Part shown: piece by piece, positions 17,337-25,590 of the stretch
Position numbering within the stretch: position 1 is the stretch's first letter
Layout of the letters: each line of letters opens with the position of its first letter
DNA from: Beutenbergia cavernae DSM 12333
GTDB lineage: Bacteria > Actinomycetota > Actinomycetes > Actinomycetales > Beutenbergiaceae
DNA: 64,000 nucleotides
Reading direction: 5' to 3'
Assembly: GCF_000023105.1 (NCBI RefSeq)
Contig: NC_012669.1
Span: 2,543,025-2,607,024, forward strand
Program-made: the position numbers and the translations under genes
Notes under the pieces: model-generated
What the model saw: the letters and a program-made list of their open reading frames with translations, nothing else
Databases searched by the model: none
Told to the model about the DNA's origin: nothing

Positions 17337-17941
17337 CCGATCGCGCTGCCCTGACCGGGGATCGGCCCCCTGACGACGACGCTGTGCGCATCGTGCCGGC
17401 CGACGCGCACCGCTGGCCGGAGGTGACGCAGCTCCTCGGAGCGGACGGCGGGTACGCCGGGTGCTGGTGCTCGTTCTGGAGGCTGACGAACGCGGAGCTC
17501 GCCGGACGCTCCGGAGAGCAGAACCGTGAGCTGCTGGAGGGACTCGTGACGTCCGGCGACGCACCAGGCTTGGTGCTCCGGCTCGACGGCGTCCCGGTCG
17601 GGTGGTGCCAGGTCGCCCCGCGTGCGGAGTTCCAGCGGCTGTTCCACACCCGCGGGCTCGAACTCACCGACCCCGCCGATCCTGACGTCTGGTCGATCGT
17701 GTGCGTGTACGTGGCCAAGACCGCTCGCGGTCGGGGCCTCGCCGGCGCGCTCGTCGCCGCCGCCGTGGACCGCGCCGCCGCCCGAGGAGCGACGGTGGTG
17801 GAGGCGTACCCCGTCACCGACCCCGGCACCGGCCGCCGCACACAGCTCTCCTCCGGGACCGTGAGCATGTTCGAGCAGGCGGGGTTCGAGCCCGCCGCGC
17901 CGGCGACTGGGCGGCGCGTGCTGATGCGGCGGGTGCTCTGA
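17333..17941 (+). CDS. GNAT family N-acetyltransferase
   Basis: A 202-residue acetyltransferase. The acetyl-CoA loop is visible in VYVAKTARGRGLAGALVAAA, near residues 123-142. The N-terminal motif CWCSFWRL belongs to a subgroup of GNATs seen next to small-molecule enzymes. Its ATG overlaps the stop of the BAAT-like gene, so the two are translated together. It ends 3 bases before the end of a convergent gene. The acceptor substrate is not recognisable. Confidence 0.8.
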   Translation: MTDRAALTGDRPPDDDAVRIVPADAHRWPEVTQLLGADGGYAGCWCSFWRLTNAELAGRSGEQNRELLEGLVTSGDAPGLVLRLDGVPVGWCQVAPRAEFQRLFHTRGLELTDPADPDVWSIVCVYVAKTARGRGLAGALVAAAVDRAAARGATVVEAYPVTDPGTGRRTQLSSGTVSMFEQAGFEPAAPATGRRVLMRRVL

Positions 17942-17944
17942 GCG

Positions 17945-19075
17945 CTAGCCGTGAGGGGCGACGTGGGCGCGCAGGAACGCGGCGTAGTGGCCCCAGTCCT
18001 CGGCCGTGAGCGCGTGCGCACCAGGGCGCAGGTGGTAGCCGAGCGCGCTCCCGCCGCCCTCCCGGTAGAACGGCCGCGCCGCGAGGACCGCGGCGTGCTC
18101 GCCGGCGGGGTCCGCCCACAGGTCGTCGGCCGCGCTGCCGACGTGCACGGGGCGCGGAGCGAGGGCCGCGAGGAGCAGGTGCTGGTCCACGGGCAGCTCG
18201 TGCTCGCGTCCCGCGTACGTCGCGAACGCGGGCGTGAACCAGTGCGGGAAGCGCGTGGTGATCGCCGCGATGTTCTCGCCGAAGCGCCGCCGGGTGAGCG
18301 CCGCTCCCCCGCAGCCCGACTGGTTGCTGACGACGGCGTCGAACACCTCGTCCTGCGCGGCCGCCCACAACGCGGCCTTCCCGAGCCGCGAGTGCCCGAG
18401 CGCGACGACCGGGACGCCGTCGAACATCCCGTGGACGTGCCGGGCCACGGCCCGCATCCCCCACGCCCACGCGCCGATCGTGCCCATCGGCGCTCCCGAC
18501 GTCGGGAGGTCCAGCGTCGCCGTCAGCGACCGGGCGCCGAGGCCGGCGTCGTCCGGCGCGAGGTCGCCCGCGTAGACGGTCACGAGGGCGATGCCGGCGT
18601 CCGCGAGCAGGGAGAGCGGCCAGCTCGCGGCGAGCGCTCCACGGCCCTCGTCCGACGCCGTGGTGCCTCGGGTGGGGACGCCCGCGCGGTCGGGGACCCA
18701 GGTCGCGGGCAGCCGGACCGCGGGATCGGCGCTCACGGTGTGGTTGCCGTCGAAGTTGAGCGCGACCACCACCACCCGCACGCGCGGAGGCGCCAGCGCC
18801 AGGAGGTCCACGCCGTGCTCGCGGCCGGCCCGCGACATCACGAGGCGGGACTGCCGCACCGCGATGCCGTCACCGGACGACGCCGCGACGTCCCGCTCCG
18901 CCAGCTCGACGTCGAGCGGCGGGCTCACGCCGTAGACGTGGTCACCGAACAGCTCGAGGATGCGCGCCCGGCGCTCGCCCCAGGTGGCGCCGTCAGGGAC
19001 CGGCAGGAGGTCCACGCGGCCCACGGCCGCCTCGTCGAGGTTCACCCCGAACGCGTCGGTGAGCTCGGCCGTCAT
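17945..19075 (-). CDS. CE15-like glucuronoyl esterase or acetylxylan esterase family hydrolase
   Basis: A 376-residue alpha/beta hydrolase. The motif ALGHSRLGKAALWAAAQD followed by VSNQSGCGGAALTRRRFGE matches bacterial carbohydrate esterase family 15, whose elbow is GxSRxGK. The likely catalytic His is in PGAHALTAEDW. Family members cleave ester links between glucuronoxylan and lignin, but most are secreted, and this protein has no signal peptide. It could therefore act inside the cell on imported fragments or on another ester. It is divergent from the membrane hydrolase gene. Confidence 0.7.
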   Translation of the reverse strand: MTAELTDAFGVNLDEAAVGRVDLLPVPDGATWGERRARILELFGDHVYGVSPPLDVELAERDVAASSGDGIAVRQSRLVMSRAGREHGVDLLALAPPRVRVVVVALNFDGNHTVSADPAVRLPATWVPDRAGVPTRGTTASDEGRGALAASWPLSLLADAGIALVTVYAGDLAPDDAGLGARSLTATLDLPTSGAPMGTIGAWAWGMRAVARHVHGMFDGVPVVALGHSRLGKAALWAAAQDEVFDAVVSNQSGCGGAALTRRRFGENIAAITTRFPHWFTPAFATYAGREHELPVDQHLLLAALAPRPVHVGSAADDLWADPAGEHAAVLAARPFYREGGGSALGYHLRPGAHALTAEDWGHYAAFLRAHVAPHG

Positions 19076-19156
19076 CCGCCCATCCTGGCAGGATCAGGGA
19101 AACCACTGTGGGCGGCCGGGCGCGACGCTCCTAGACTTCTCACCCGGAGGTGCGGC

Positions 19157-21775
19157 GTGAGCGACGAGGTCCCCAGCGGTCCGGCACCTGCGCCCGTGCC
19201 CCTGAGCGGACTCACCGAGATCCGCATCCACGGGGTCGGCGGGACACCGCCGGAGTCGTTGCTCGGGACGCTGACGCCGGAGCACGTCGCCGGCGATCGC
19301 GTGGCCGGGTTCTACCGGACGGGTGACACCCGCGGCCGGCACCGTGAGGCCTACTCGTGGGGCGGCCTGACCTCGCGCAGCCGCACCCGCGCGCTCTGGC
19401 TCCTCCTGCTGCCGAGCATGCTCGCGAACATGGGCGGCTGGATGGCGCGCCGCCGGCTGACGTCCGGCCCGGAGGAAGAGAGCCGGGCGCCGACGACGGT
19501 GATGTTCCGGTGGGCGGCGCGCGTCGCCGCTCTCGCGTTGACCGTCAGCACGCTGCTGATGGTGTGCCTGCTGGCGCTCGACGTCGTCGCGTACCAGTGC
19601 GGTGGGGATGCCGCCTGTGCCGGACGGGTTCCGTGGGACCCCGCGATCCTGGGCCTGGCGGACCGTCCCGGCCGCCGGCTCGTCGTCGGTGCCGTCGGAG
19701 TCCTCCTCGTCATCGCGGTGTTCGCGTATCTGTCCTACCGCTCGCGCATCGCCTACGAGAGCGTCCCGCCGCCCATCCGCGTGACGCCGCAGGCGACGGC
19801 CGAGGTGGCCGGGCAGGTCCGCTCCGTCGGCATGGCCGAGGCCGCGCCGTCGCGGCGCTGCGCCGCGGCGCTCGACGGCGGCCTGCGGCACCCCGACTTC
19901 TGGAACGGCCAGCTGTGGCACCGGCACCTGTCCCGGCTGCACCTCGCGGTGTGTCTGGCGGGACTCGCGGCCGTGCTCGCGGCGTGCGTCCGGGAGGTGG
20001 CTGCCCAGGCCGGCGCCGAGCCCTCCCGGACGGCGGCCGGCATCGTCGCCGGGCTGGCGTGCGTCGTCATCGCGCTCGTCGTCGCGCTGCTCGGCGAGGA
20101 CGAGGCCGACCGGCGCTGGTCGACCGGGCTCTACGGGGCCGGGGCGGCCGTGCTCCTGGGTGCCGCCGTCGTCGCGTGGACCCTCCCCGCCGCCCCCACG
20201 GACCCGGGGATGCTGCCCGGGATGCGCGGCATCGTGAACGTCGGCTGGATCCTGACGTTCGCGCTCTGGGTCCCGCTCGCCGGCCAGCAGATCGCGGCGT
20301 GGCTCACCCGCCGACCGGGCCAGTGGTGGCGACCGGCCACCTGGTGGCGACGCTGGACGGTCGAGCGGAAGGAGAGGCCGGCGACGTTCCCGTGGGGCGC
20401 CCCGTTCGTGCTCAACGCCGTCGCGCTCATGCTGGCGAACGCCGTCATCCTCTCCGTCATCACGCTCGTCGCACGCTCGCTGGGCCAGATCACGTGGGGC
20501 TTCGCCCCGGGCGACGTGCCGGCCGACGACGGCGCCGGCCCTCCGGGCACCGGCGTCACCGTCTACCTCCCGCCCGCGGTCGGCGCCACGGCGTCCGCGC
20601 TGACCCTCGGACTGCTCGCCGCCGTCCTGCTGTTCGCCGGCGGGATCGGGGTCGGTGCCCTCGTCGTCCGCTCCCCCGGCCGCCTCGCGGCGTTCACGGC
20701 CCGGCTGCGGCGCGACTACGGCCTGCCCGCGACGCCCGAGCCCGCCCCGACCCCGGAGCCGCGCTCGGAGTCCGCGTGGTGGTTCTCCGCCTTCCGCCAC
20801 CCGCCCAGGAAGGCGACCCGGTGGCGCGGAGCCGACGGCGCCGCGGACCGCGACGGGGCGAGCACACCGCCGTCCGACCGCCCCACGGCGTGGGTGTCGA
20901 AGGTCGCGCTCATGCGCTACCTCGCCCGCACCACGACGCGGGCCTGGATCCTCTTCGTGGGGATCGTCGTCGTCGGCATGGTGTGGATGCTCGTCGTCGA
21001 GTACACCGTCTGGATCCTCGAACGCCCCTTCCCGACGGTCGCGCTCACGCTCGGCGTGACGATCGCCGTCGCCGTGCCGCCGCTCCTCGTCGCCCTGCTC
21101 GCCCTCACGTTCCGCGATGCGAGCAAGCGTCGGGTGCTCGGCACGCTCTTCGACGTCGGCACGTTCTTCCCGCGCTCGTTCCACCCGTTCGCGCCGCCGG
21201 CGTACGCCGAACGCGCCGTGCCCGAGCTCGTCCGGCGCATCTGGCGGCTCCACGACAACGAGGGCCGCGTGGTCCTGACTGCGCACAGCCAGGGGTCGGT
21301 GGTGGCGGCCGCCGCGCTCGTCCAGCGTTCCGAGCGGCGGGACGGCGAACCGCGTGTCGGGTTCCTGAGCGTCGGGTCGCCGCTCGCGAAGCTCTACCGC
21401 TGGGCGTTCCCGGCCCTGTTCAGCGACGGGCTCCTGGCCGGGCTCGACGGCGATGCGGGGATCGGGCCGGTGCACTGGCGCAACCTGTACTACGTCACCG
21501 ACTACATCGGCGGACCGGTCAGCGGACCGGGCTCGGCCGTCCCCGCGGCCGTCGACGAGGTGCTGCACGACCCGCCGACGTACTGGTACGTGTTCGGCCA
21601 GCCGCTGCCGCCCGTGCTCACCCACACCGGGTACTGGGTCGACGCGCACCTGTGGACGCGCGTCGACGCCATGTGCGACGAGCTCGTCGCGCCCCTCCCG
21701 GCCCCCGCGCCGGCACCCGCGGCGGAGGTCGACGGAGCGCTGCTGTCGGAGGATCCGGATACCGTCGCCCGGTGA
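19157..21775 (+). CDS. large polytopic membrane protein with split lipase-like alpha/beta hydrolase features
   Basis: An 872-residue protein of unknown function. The N terminus begins a hydrolase-like strand and loop, IRIHGVGGTPPESLL (His25-Gly26-Val27-Gly28-Gly29). About ten or eleven membrane segments follow between residues 80 and 650, then a C-terminal cytosolic or external part with VVLTAHSQGSVVAAAAL, where Ser711 is a lipase-type nucleophile (AHSQG). So the oxyanion-type loop and the nucleophile are separated by the membrane region. The GTG start has GGAGG 6 bases upstream and a possible -10 TAGACT (19132-19137). The following ATPase gene overlaps by GTGA. Actinobacteria contain uncharacterised membrane proteins of this type. 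Confidence 0.7.
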   Translation: MSDEVPSGPAPAPVPLSGLTEIRIHGVGGTPPESLLGTLTPEHVAGDRVAGFYRTGDTRGRHREAYSWGGLTSRSRTRALWLLLLPSMLANMGGWMARRRLTSGPEEESRAPTTVMFRWAARVAALALTVSTLLMVCLLALDVVAYQCGGDAACAGRVPWDPAILGLADRPGRRLVVGAVGVLLVIAVFAYLSYRSRIAYESVPPPIRVTPQATAEVAGQVRSVGMAEAAPSRRCAAALDGGLRHPDFWNGQLWHRHLSRLHLAVCLAGLAAVLAACVREVAAQAGAEPSRTAAGIVAGLACVVIALVVALLGEDEADRRWSTGLYGAGAAVLLGAAVVAWTLPAAPTDPGMLPGMRGIVNVGWILTFALWVPLAGQQIAAWLTRRPGQWWRPATWWRRWTVERKERPATFPWGAPFVLNAVALMLANAVILSVITLVARSLGQITWGFAPGDVPADDGAGPPGTGVTVYLPPAVGATASALTLGLLAAVLLFAGGIGVGALVVRSPGRLAAFTARLRRDYGLPATPEPAPTPEPRSESAWWFSAFRHPPRKATRWRGADGAADRDGASTPPSDRPTAWVSKVALMRYLARTTTRAWILFVGIVVVGMVWMLVVEYTVWILERPFPTVALTLGVTIAVAVPPLLVALLALTFRDASKRRVLGTLFDVGTFFPRSFHPFAPPAYAERAVPELVRRIWRLHDNEGRVVLTAHSQGSVVAAAALVQRSERRDGEPRVGFLSVGSPLAKLYRWAFPALFSDGLLAGLDGDAGIGPVHWRNLYYVTDYIGGPVSGPGSAVPAAVDEVLHDPPTYWYVFGQPLPPVLTHTGYWVDAHLWTRVDAMCDELVAPLPAPAPAPAAEVDGALLSEDPDTVAR

Positions 21776-22944
21776 TCGAGACGCTGGCCGTCGAGGGGTA
21801 CCGGTCCCTGCGCGACGTCGTCGTGCCGCTCGGCCGGCTCACCGTCGTCACCGGCGCCAACGGGACGGGCAAGTCGAGCCTGTATCGCGCGATGCGACTC
21901 CTCGCGGACGCCGGGAGCGGCGACCTCATCGCCTCGCTCGCCCGGTCCGGCGGGCTGGACTCCGTGCGGTGGGCGGGGCCGGAGGTCGTGTCCCGCGCGA
22001 TGCGGGCCGGCGAGGTACCCGTGCAGGGCACCGTGAGATCGGGGCCGGTCCGGCTGCGGCTCGGCGTGAGCGGCGACTCCTTCGGGTACGCCGTGGACCT
22101 GGGCCTGCCGACGCACTCGGAATCGGGCCGGTTCCCGCTGGACCCGCGCATCAAGGCCGAGGCGGTGTGGTCCGGGTCGGTGCTCCGGCCGGCCACGTCG
22201 CTGGTCGAGCGCGCCGGAGCGGCGGTGCGGATCCGCGACGGCCGCACGTGGGCACAGACGCGCACCATCGCCGGGTCGGACTCGATCCTGACCGAGCTCG
22301 CAGGGTCCGACCAGGCGCACGAGGTGCGGGAGGTGCGGGAGCGCCTTCGCGGCTGGCGCTTCTACGACCACCTGCGCACCGATCCGGAGGCTCCGGCCCG
22401 CGAGGCGCGCCTCGCCACACGGACCCCGGTGCTGGCGCACGACGGTGCCGACGTCGCGGCCGCGCTCGCGACCATCGAGGAGATCGGGCGCGAGGACCTG
22501 CTCGCCGACGCCGTGGCGGCAGCGTTCGACGGCTCCCGCGTGGAGTTCGTGGAGGACGGGCCTCGGCTCGGCCTCGCCCTGCGCCAGGCCGGGATGCTCC
22601 GGCCGTTGGCCGCCGCCGAGCTCTCGGACGGCACCGTGCGCTATCTCATGCTCGTCGCCGCGCTCCTCACGCCGCGGCCACCGGAGCTGCTCGTGCTCAA
22701 CGAGCCGGAGACCAGTCTGCACCCCGACCTGCTGCCCAGCCTCGCGCAGCTGGTCGTGGCCGCCGCCGAGGAGGCGCAGGTCGTCCTCCTCACGCACGCG
22801 GCCCACCTCGTCGACCTCGTCGGCAGGGCAGCCGCCGGCGCCGTCGACCTGGCCAGGGTGGAGCTCGCGAAGGACCTCGGCGAGACGGTCGTCGTCGGGC
22901 AGGGGCGCCTCGAGGCTCCTCCCTGGCAGTGGCCGAAGCGCTGA
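21772..22944 (+). CDS. RecF/ABC-type AAA ATPase, function unknown
   Basis: A 390-residue SMC-like ATPase. The Walker A motif is GANGTGKSS (residues 28-36), the ABC-like signature is ELSDGTVRYLML and Walker B is LLVLNEPETSLHP, where the Glu is catalytic. This order fits the predicted ATPases related to RecF and the OLD family, but no TOPRIM or nuclease domain follows. The GTG overlaps the stop of the membrane hydrolase (GTGA), which implies coupled synthesis and perhaps a shared job. trmL downstream appears to have its own promoter. Confidence 0.8.
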   Translation: MIETLAVEGYRSLRDVVVPLGRLTVVTGANGTGKSSLYRAMRLLADAGSGDLIASLARSGGLDSVRWAGPEVVSRAMRAGEVPVQGTVRSGPVRLRLGVSGDSFGYAVDLGLPTHSESGRFPLDPRIKAEAVWSGSVLRPATSLVERAGAAVRIRDGRTWAQTRTIAGSDSILTELAGSDQAHEVREVRERLRGWRFYDHLRTDPEAPAREARLATRTPVLAHDGADVAAALATIEEIGREDLLADAVAAAFDGSRVEFVEDGPRLGLALRQAGMLRPLAAAELSDGTVRYLMLVAALLTPRPPELLVLNEPETSLHPDLLPSLAQLVVAAAEEAQVVLLTHAAHLVDLVGRAAAGAVDLARVELAKDLGETVVVGQGRLEAPPWQWPKR

Positions 22945-22970
22945 CGGCGCGGCCGTGAACGGCTCGCGGC

Positions 22971-22976
22971 TACGAT
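22971..22976 (+). promoter_or_regulatory. -10 box for leaderless trmL transcript
   Basis: TACGAT lies 7 bases before the ATG at 22984, the spacing expected if transcription starts at the start codon. No clear -35 and no Shine-Dalgarno are present. Confidence 0.5.
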
Positions 22977-22983
22977 CGCGGCG

Positions 22984-23487
22984 ATGACCAGCCCGATCGC
23001 CCACCTCATCTTTCACACACCGCGCATCCCCGGGAACACGGGGGCGGCGATCCGGCTTGCGGCGCTCACGGGCGCGACCCTGCACCTGGTCGAGCCGCTC
23101 GGCTTCGACATGTCCGAGGCGAAGCTGCGCCGCGCCGGCCTCGACTACCACGACCTCGCCCACGTCGTCGTGCACCCTGACCTGGACGCCGCGCTCGACG
23201 CCGTCGGGTCCGGCACCCGCGTGTACGCGTTCACCGGGCACGCCGAGCGTTCGTTCGAGGACGTCCGGTACGCCGTCGGCGATGCCCTGCTGTTCGGCGC
23301 GGAACCGACCGGCCTACCCCCCGAGGTGCTCGCCGACCCTCGCCTCACCGACCGCGTCCGTATCCCCATGCTCCCGGGACTGCGCTCGCTCAACCTCGCC
23401 AACGCCGCAGCGGTAGCGGTGTACGAGGTGTGGCGTCAGCATGGGTACCCCGGAGCCGCAGCGCCGGGATCCAGTCCGACGGAGTGA
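22984..23487 (+). CDS. trmL: tRNA (cytidine/uridine-2'-O)-methyltransferase TrmL
   Basis: A 167-residue SPOUT methyltransferase that methylates the wobble ribose (position 34) of tRNA-Leu isoacceptors in characterised bacteria. The three SpoU motifs are present: NTGAAIRLAALTGA near residue 19, LLFGAEPTGLPPE near 101, and IPMLPGLRSLNLANAAAVA near 124, which builds the trefoil knot that binds S-adenosylmethionine. The length is typical of TrmL, which is a minimal catalytic domain. The transcript is probably leaderless. Confidence 0.92.
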   Translation: MTSPIAHLIFHTPRIPGNTGAAIRLAALTGATLHLVEPLGFDMSEAKLRRAGLDYHDLAHVVVHPDLDAALDAVGSGTRVYAFTGHAERSFEDVRYAVGDALLFGAEPTGLPPEVLADPRLTDRVRIPMLPGLRSLNLANAAAVAVYEVWRQHGYPGAAAPGSSPTE

Positions 23488-23500
23488 GGTACAGCCCGCC

Positions 23501-23869
23501 ATGCGTGACGAGCACCTGCTCGAGGTCCTGCTCCGCGAGGAGCACCGTGGCTGGGAAGCACTGCGGCGCGGTGAGGGCGGGGCGTACTACCGGAACGTGA
23601 TGACTCCGGACGGCGTCATGGTCGTGCCGGGGATCGTGCTGGACCGGGCGAGCACACCTGCCGCGATCGACTCCGCGGCGCCGTGGGACTCCTACGAGAT
23701 CACCGAGCCGCGGGTCGTCAGCCTCGGTCGGGACGCGGCCCAGCTCGTCTACCGGGTCGCGGCCGTCCGGGGCGAGGACACGTACGAGGCGCTGCTGTCC
23801 ACGACGTTCCGGCGTTCGGAGGGCTCCTGGCGCGTCGCCGCCCATCAGCACACGCCGCTCCCGACGTGA
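23501..23869 (+). CDS. NTF2-like protein of the SnoaL/DUF4440 type
   Basis: A 122-residue small cone-fold protein. The pattern of an N-terminal helix (LLEVLLREEHRGWEALRRG), MTPDGVMVVPG and a C-terminal strand STTFRRSEGSWRVAAHQHTP is typical of DUF4440-like proteins. The ATG is 13 bases after the trmL stop and GTGAGGT lies before it. Such proteins bind or isomerise small molecules, but nothing here points to a substrate. Confidence 0.75.
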   Translation: MRDEHLLEVLLREEHRGWEALRRGEGGAYYRNVMTPDGVMVVPGIVLDRASTPAAIDSAAPWDSYEITEPRVVSLGRDAAQLVYRVAAVRGEDTYEALLSTTFRRSEGSWRVAAHQHTPLPT

Positions 23870-23900
23870 GCGGTGGCGGCGTCATGCCGGCCGCGTTCCC

Positions 23901-23906
23901 TATTCT
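23901..23906 (+). promoter_or_regulatory. -10 box for leaderless HAD phosphatase transcript
   Basis: TATTCT lies 6 bases before the GTG at 23913, consistent with a leaderless start. No Shine-Dalgarno is present. Confidence 0.5.
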
Positions 23907-23912
23907 CGGGCT

Positions 23913-24584
23913 GTGACGACTCCCGCCTGCGTGCTCTTCGACCTCGACGGAACCCTCACCGACTCCGCCCCGGGCGTGACAGGATCGATGGCGCACACCC
24001 TCGGGCGGCTCGGGTACCCCGTCCCGCCGGTCCATGAGCTATGGACGCTCGTCGGCCCCCCGCTCGAGTCAAACTTCCGCAGGCTCACCGGCCAGGACGG
24101 CGCCGAGCTCCAGCACGCGATCGACACCTACCGCGAGCACTACGGCACGACCGGCCTCCTCGGTTCGGAGCCGTTCGCGGGGATCGGCGACCTGCTCGAC
24201 GACCTGCGCGCGGACGGGCGCGCGCTCGCCGTCGCGTCCTCGAAGTCCGTCGAGTTCGTCGAGCGGATCCTCGCGAACACGGGCCTGCTCCCCTTCTTCG
24301 ACGTCGTCGCCGGCGCCCGGGAGAACGGGCGGCTCAGCGACAAGGCGGTCGTCGTGACGGAGGCGCTCGACCGGCTCGCCACGCTCGGGCACGACGTCAC
24401 CGGAGCCGTCCTCGTCGGCGACCGCGAGCACGACGTCATCGGGGCACGCGCGCGCGGGATCGGCTGCATCTTCGTCACCTGGGGATACGGCGACGCGGCG
24501 GAGGCGACCGGCGCCGATGCGGTCGCGACGTCGCCGGAGCAGCTCGCCGGCCTCCTCGGGGTGCGCCCGCGGAGCCGTGCCTGA
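23913..24584 (+). CDS. HAD family phosphatase, phosphoglycolate phosphatase-like
   Basis: A 223-residue hydrolase. Motif I is FDLDGT with nucleophile Asp10 and acid Asp12, motif II is in AVASSK, and motif III/IV is VLVGDREHDVIGARARG. The cap between residues 20 and 85 is of the helical C1 type, as in Gph. It probably dephosphorylates a small metabolite. The downstream kinase gene overlaps its last 8 bases. Confidence 0.85.
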   Translation: MTTPACVLFDLDGTLTDSAPGVTGSMAHTLGRLGYPVPPVHELWTLVGPPLESNFRRLTGQDGAELQHAIDTYREHYGTTGLLGSEPFAGIGDLLDDLRADGRALAVASSKSVEFVERILANTGLLPFFDVVAGARENGRLSDKAVVVTEALDRLATLGHDVTGAVLVGDREHDVIGARARGIGCIFVTWGYGDAAEATGADAVATSPEQLAGLLGVRPRSRA

Positions 24585-25566
24585 CGCTGGCGAGCCGGCT
24601 GGCGTCGTCGTCCCGCCCGCGCTCGACCACCTGCGCGACAAGCCCGACGGCGCCGCCTGGCTCGCGGACCTGCCGCGCCTCGTCGAGAGCGCGCGCCGGC
24701 GGTGGTCGCTGCGCCTCGGAGATCCGTTCCGCTCCGGCCAGGCCGGGTGGACGGCACCGGCACGGACGGCGGACGGCGACGACGTCGTGCTCAAGATCGT
24801 CTTCCCGCACGACGAGGCGCAGGGCGAGGCAGCCGCGCTGCACCACTGGGCCAGCCGTGGGGCGGTGCGGCTCCTCGCCTCGGACGCGACCGACTGGGCG
24901 CTTCTCCTGGACCGAGTCCACCCCGGGACCACCCTGGCCGACGACGTGCGAACCAGCGACGCGACGCGGCTGCACGCGGGCGCCGTCGTCATCCGGGACC
25001 TGCACGCCCAGGCCGCGCCGCCGTCGGGCTACCCCGCTCTCGCGGACGTGACGGCCACCTGGGCGGACCAGGTGGAGGACCGGCACGCTCGGCACGCGCA
25101 CTGGTTCGACCCCGACCCGATGCTGGTCCGCGAGGGCGTCCGCCTGCTCCGCGACCTCGTCACCGACGACGTGCGCCAGGTGCTGCTGCACGGCGACGCG
25201 AACCCCGGGAACATGCTCCTGGACACCGCTGCCGGAGGCCGCGAGTGGCGGGCGATCGACCCGAAGCCGATGATCGGCGACCCGGCGTACGACCCGTGGC
25301 CGCTGCTCGAGCAGATCGGGAAGCCGTTCGCGGCCGGCGACCCCGCCGGAGAGCTCGCGCAGCGGGCACGGCTCGTGGGCGGCGCCGCAGGGATCCCCGC
25401 CGGGCGCATCACCGCCTGGTCGCTCGCGCGCAGCATCGAGTCGGTGTGGTGGCAGGTGGACCGTGTGCCCGCCGCCGAACGCGCCGCCCGGGTCCCCGAC
25501 CTGCAACGTCAGGTCGCCGAAGCGCGCGTGTGGGCAGGTGCATCGCGAGCTGCTGAGGCACACTGA
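24577..25566 (+). CDS. aminoglycoside/hydroxyurea phosphotransferase family kinase
   Basis: A 329-residue APH-fold kinase of the type that includes streptomycin 6-kinases. The catalytic loop is LLHGDANPGNMLLD (HGDxxxxN) and the metal-binding segment is AIDPKPMIGDPAYDPW. The GTG start at 24577 overlaps the HAD gene by 8 bases; no other start is available before the conserved N terminus. Family members phosphorylate streptomycin, hydroxyurea or housekeeping metabolites, so resistance should not be assumed. Confidence 0.8.
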   Translation: MPDAGEPAGVVVPPALDHLRDKPDGAAWLADLPRLVESARRRWSLRLGDPFRSGQAGWTAPARTADGDDVVLKIVFPHDEAQGEAAALHHWASRGAVRLLASDATDWALLLDRVHPGTTLADDVRTSDATRLHAGAVVIRDLHAQAAPPSGYPALADVTATWADQVEDRHARHAHWFDPDPMLVREGVRLLRDLVTDDVRQVLLHGDANPGNMLLDTAAGGREWRAIDPKPMIGDPAYDPWPLLEQIGKPFAAGDPAGELAQRARLVGGAAGIPAGRITAWSLARSIESVWWQVDRVPAAERAARVPDLQRQVAEARVWAGASRAAEAH

Positions 25567-25590
25567 ACGGGCCGGTCGAGAGGAGTCATG

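Noticed and set aside
19094-21649. Minus-strand open frame of 851 codons across the membrane hydrolase gene
   Set aside because: It is a shadow of the plus-strand gene. The plus strand shows membrane segments, motifs and a Shine-Dalgarno; the minus frame is charged low-complexity sequence.
24577-25566. Aminoglycoside resistance gene
   Set aside because: The protein belongs to a family that contains streptomycin and hydroxyurea kinases, but sits in a housekeeping context. Resistance cannot be claimed from sequence.
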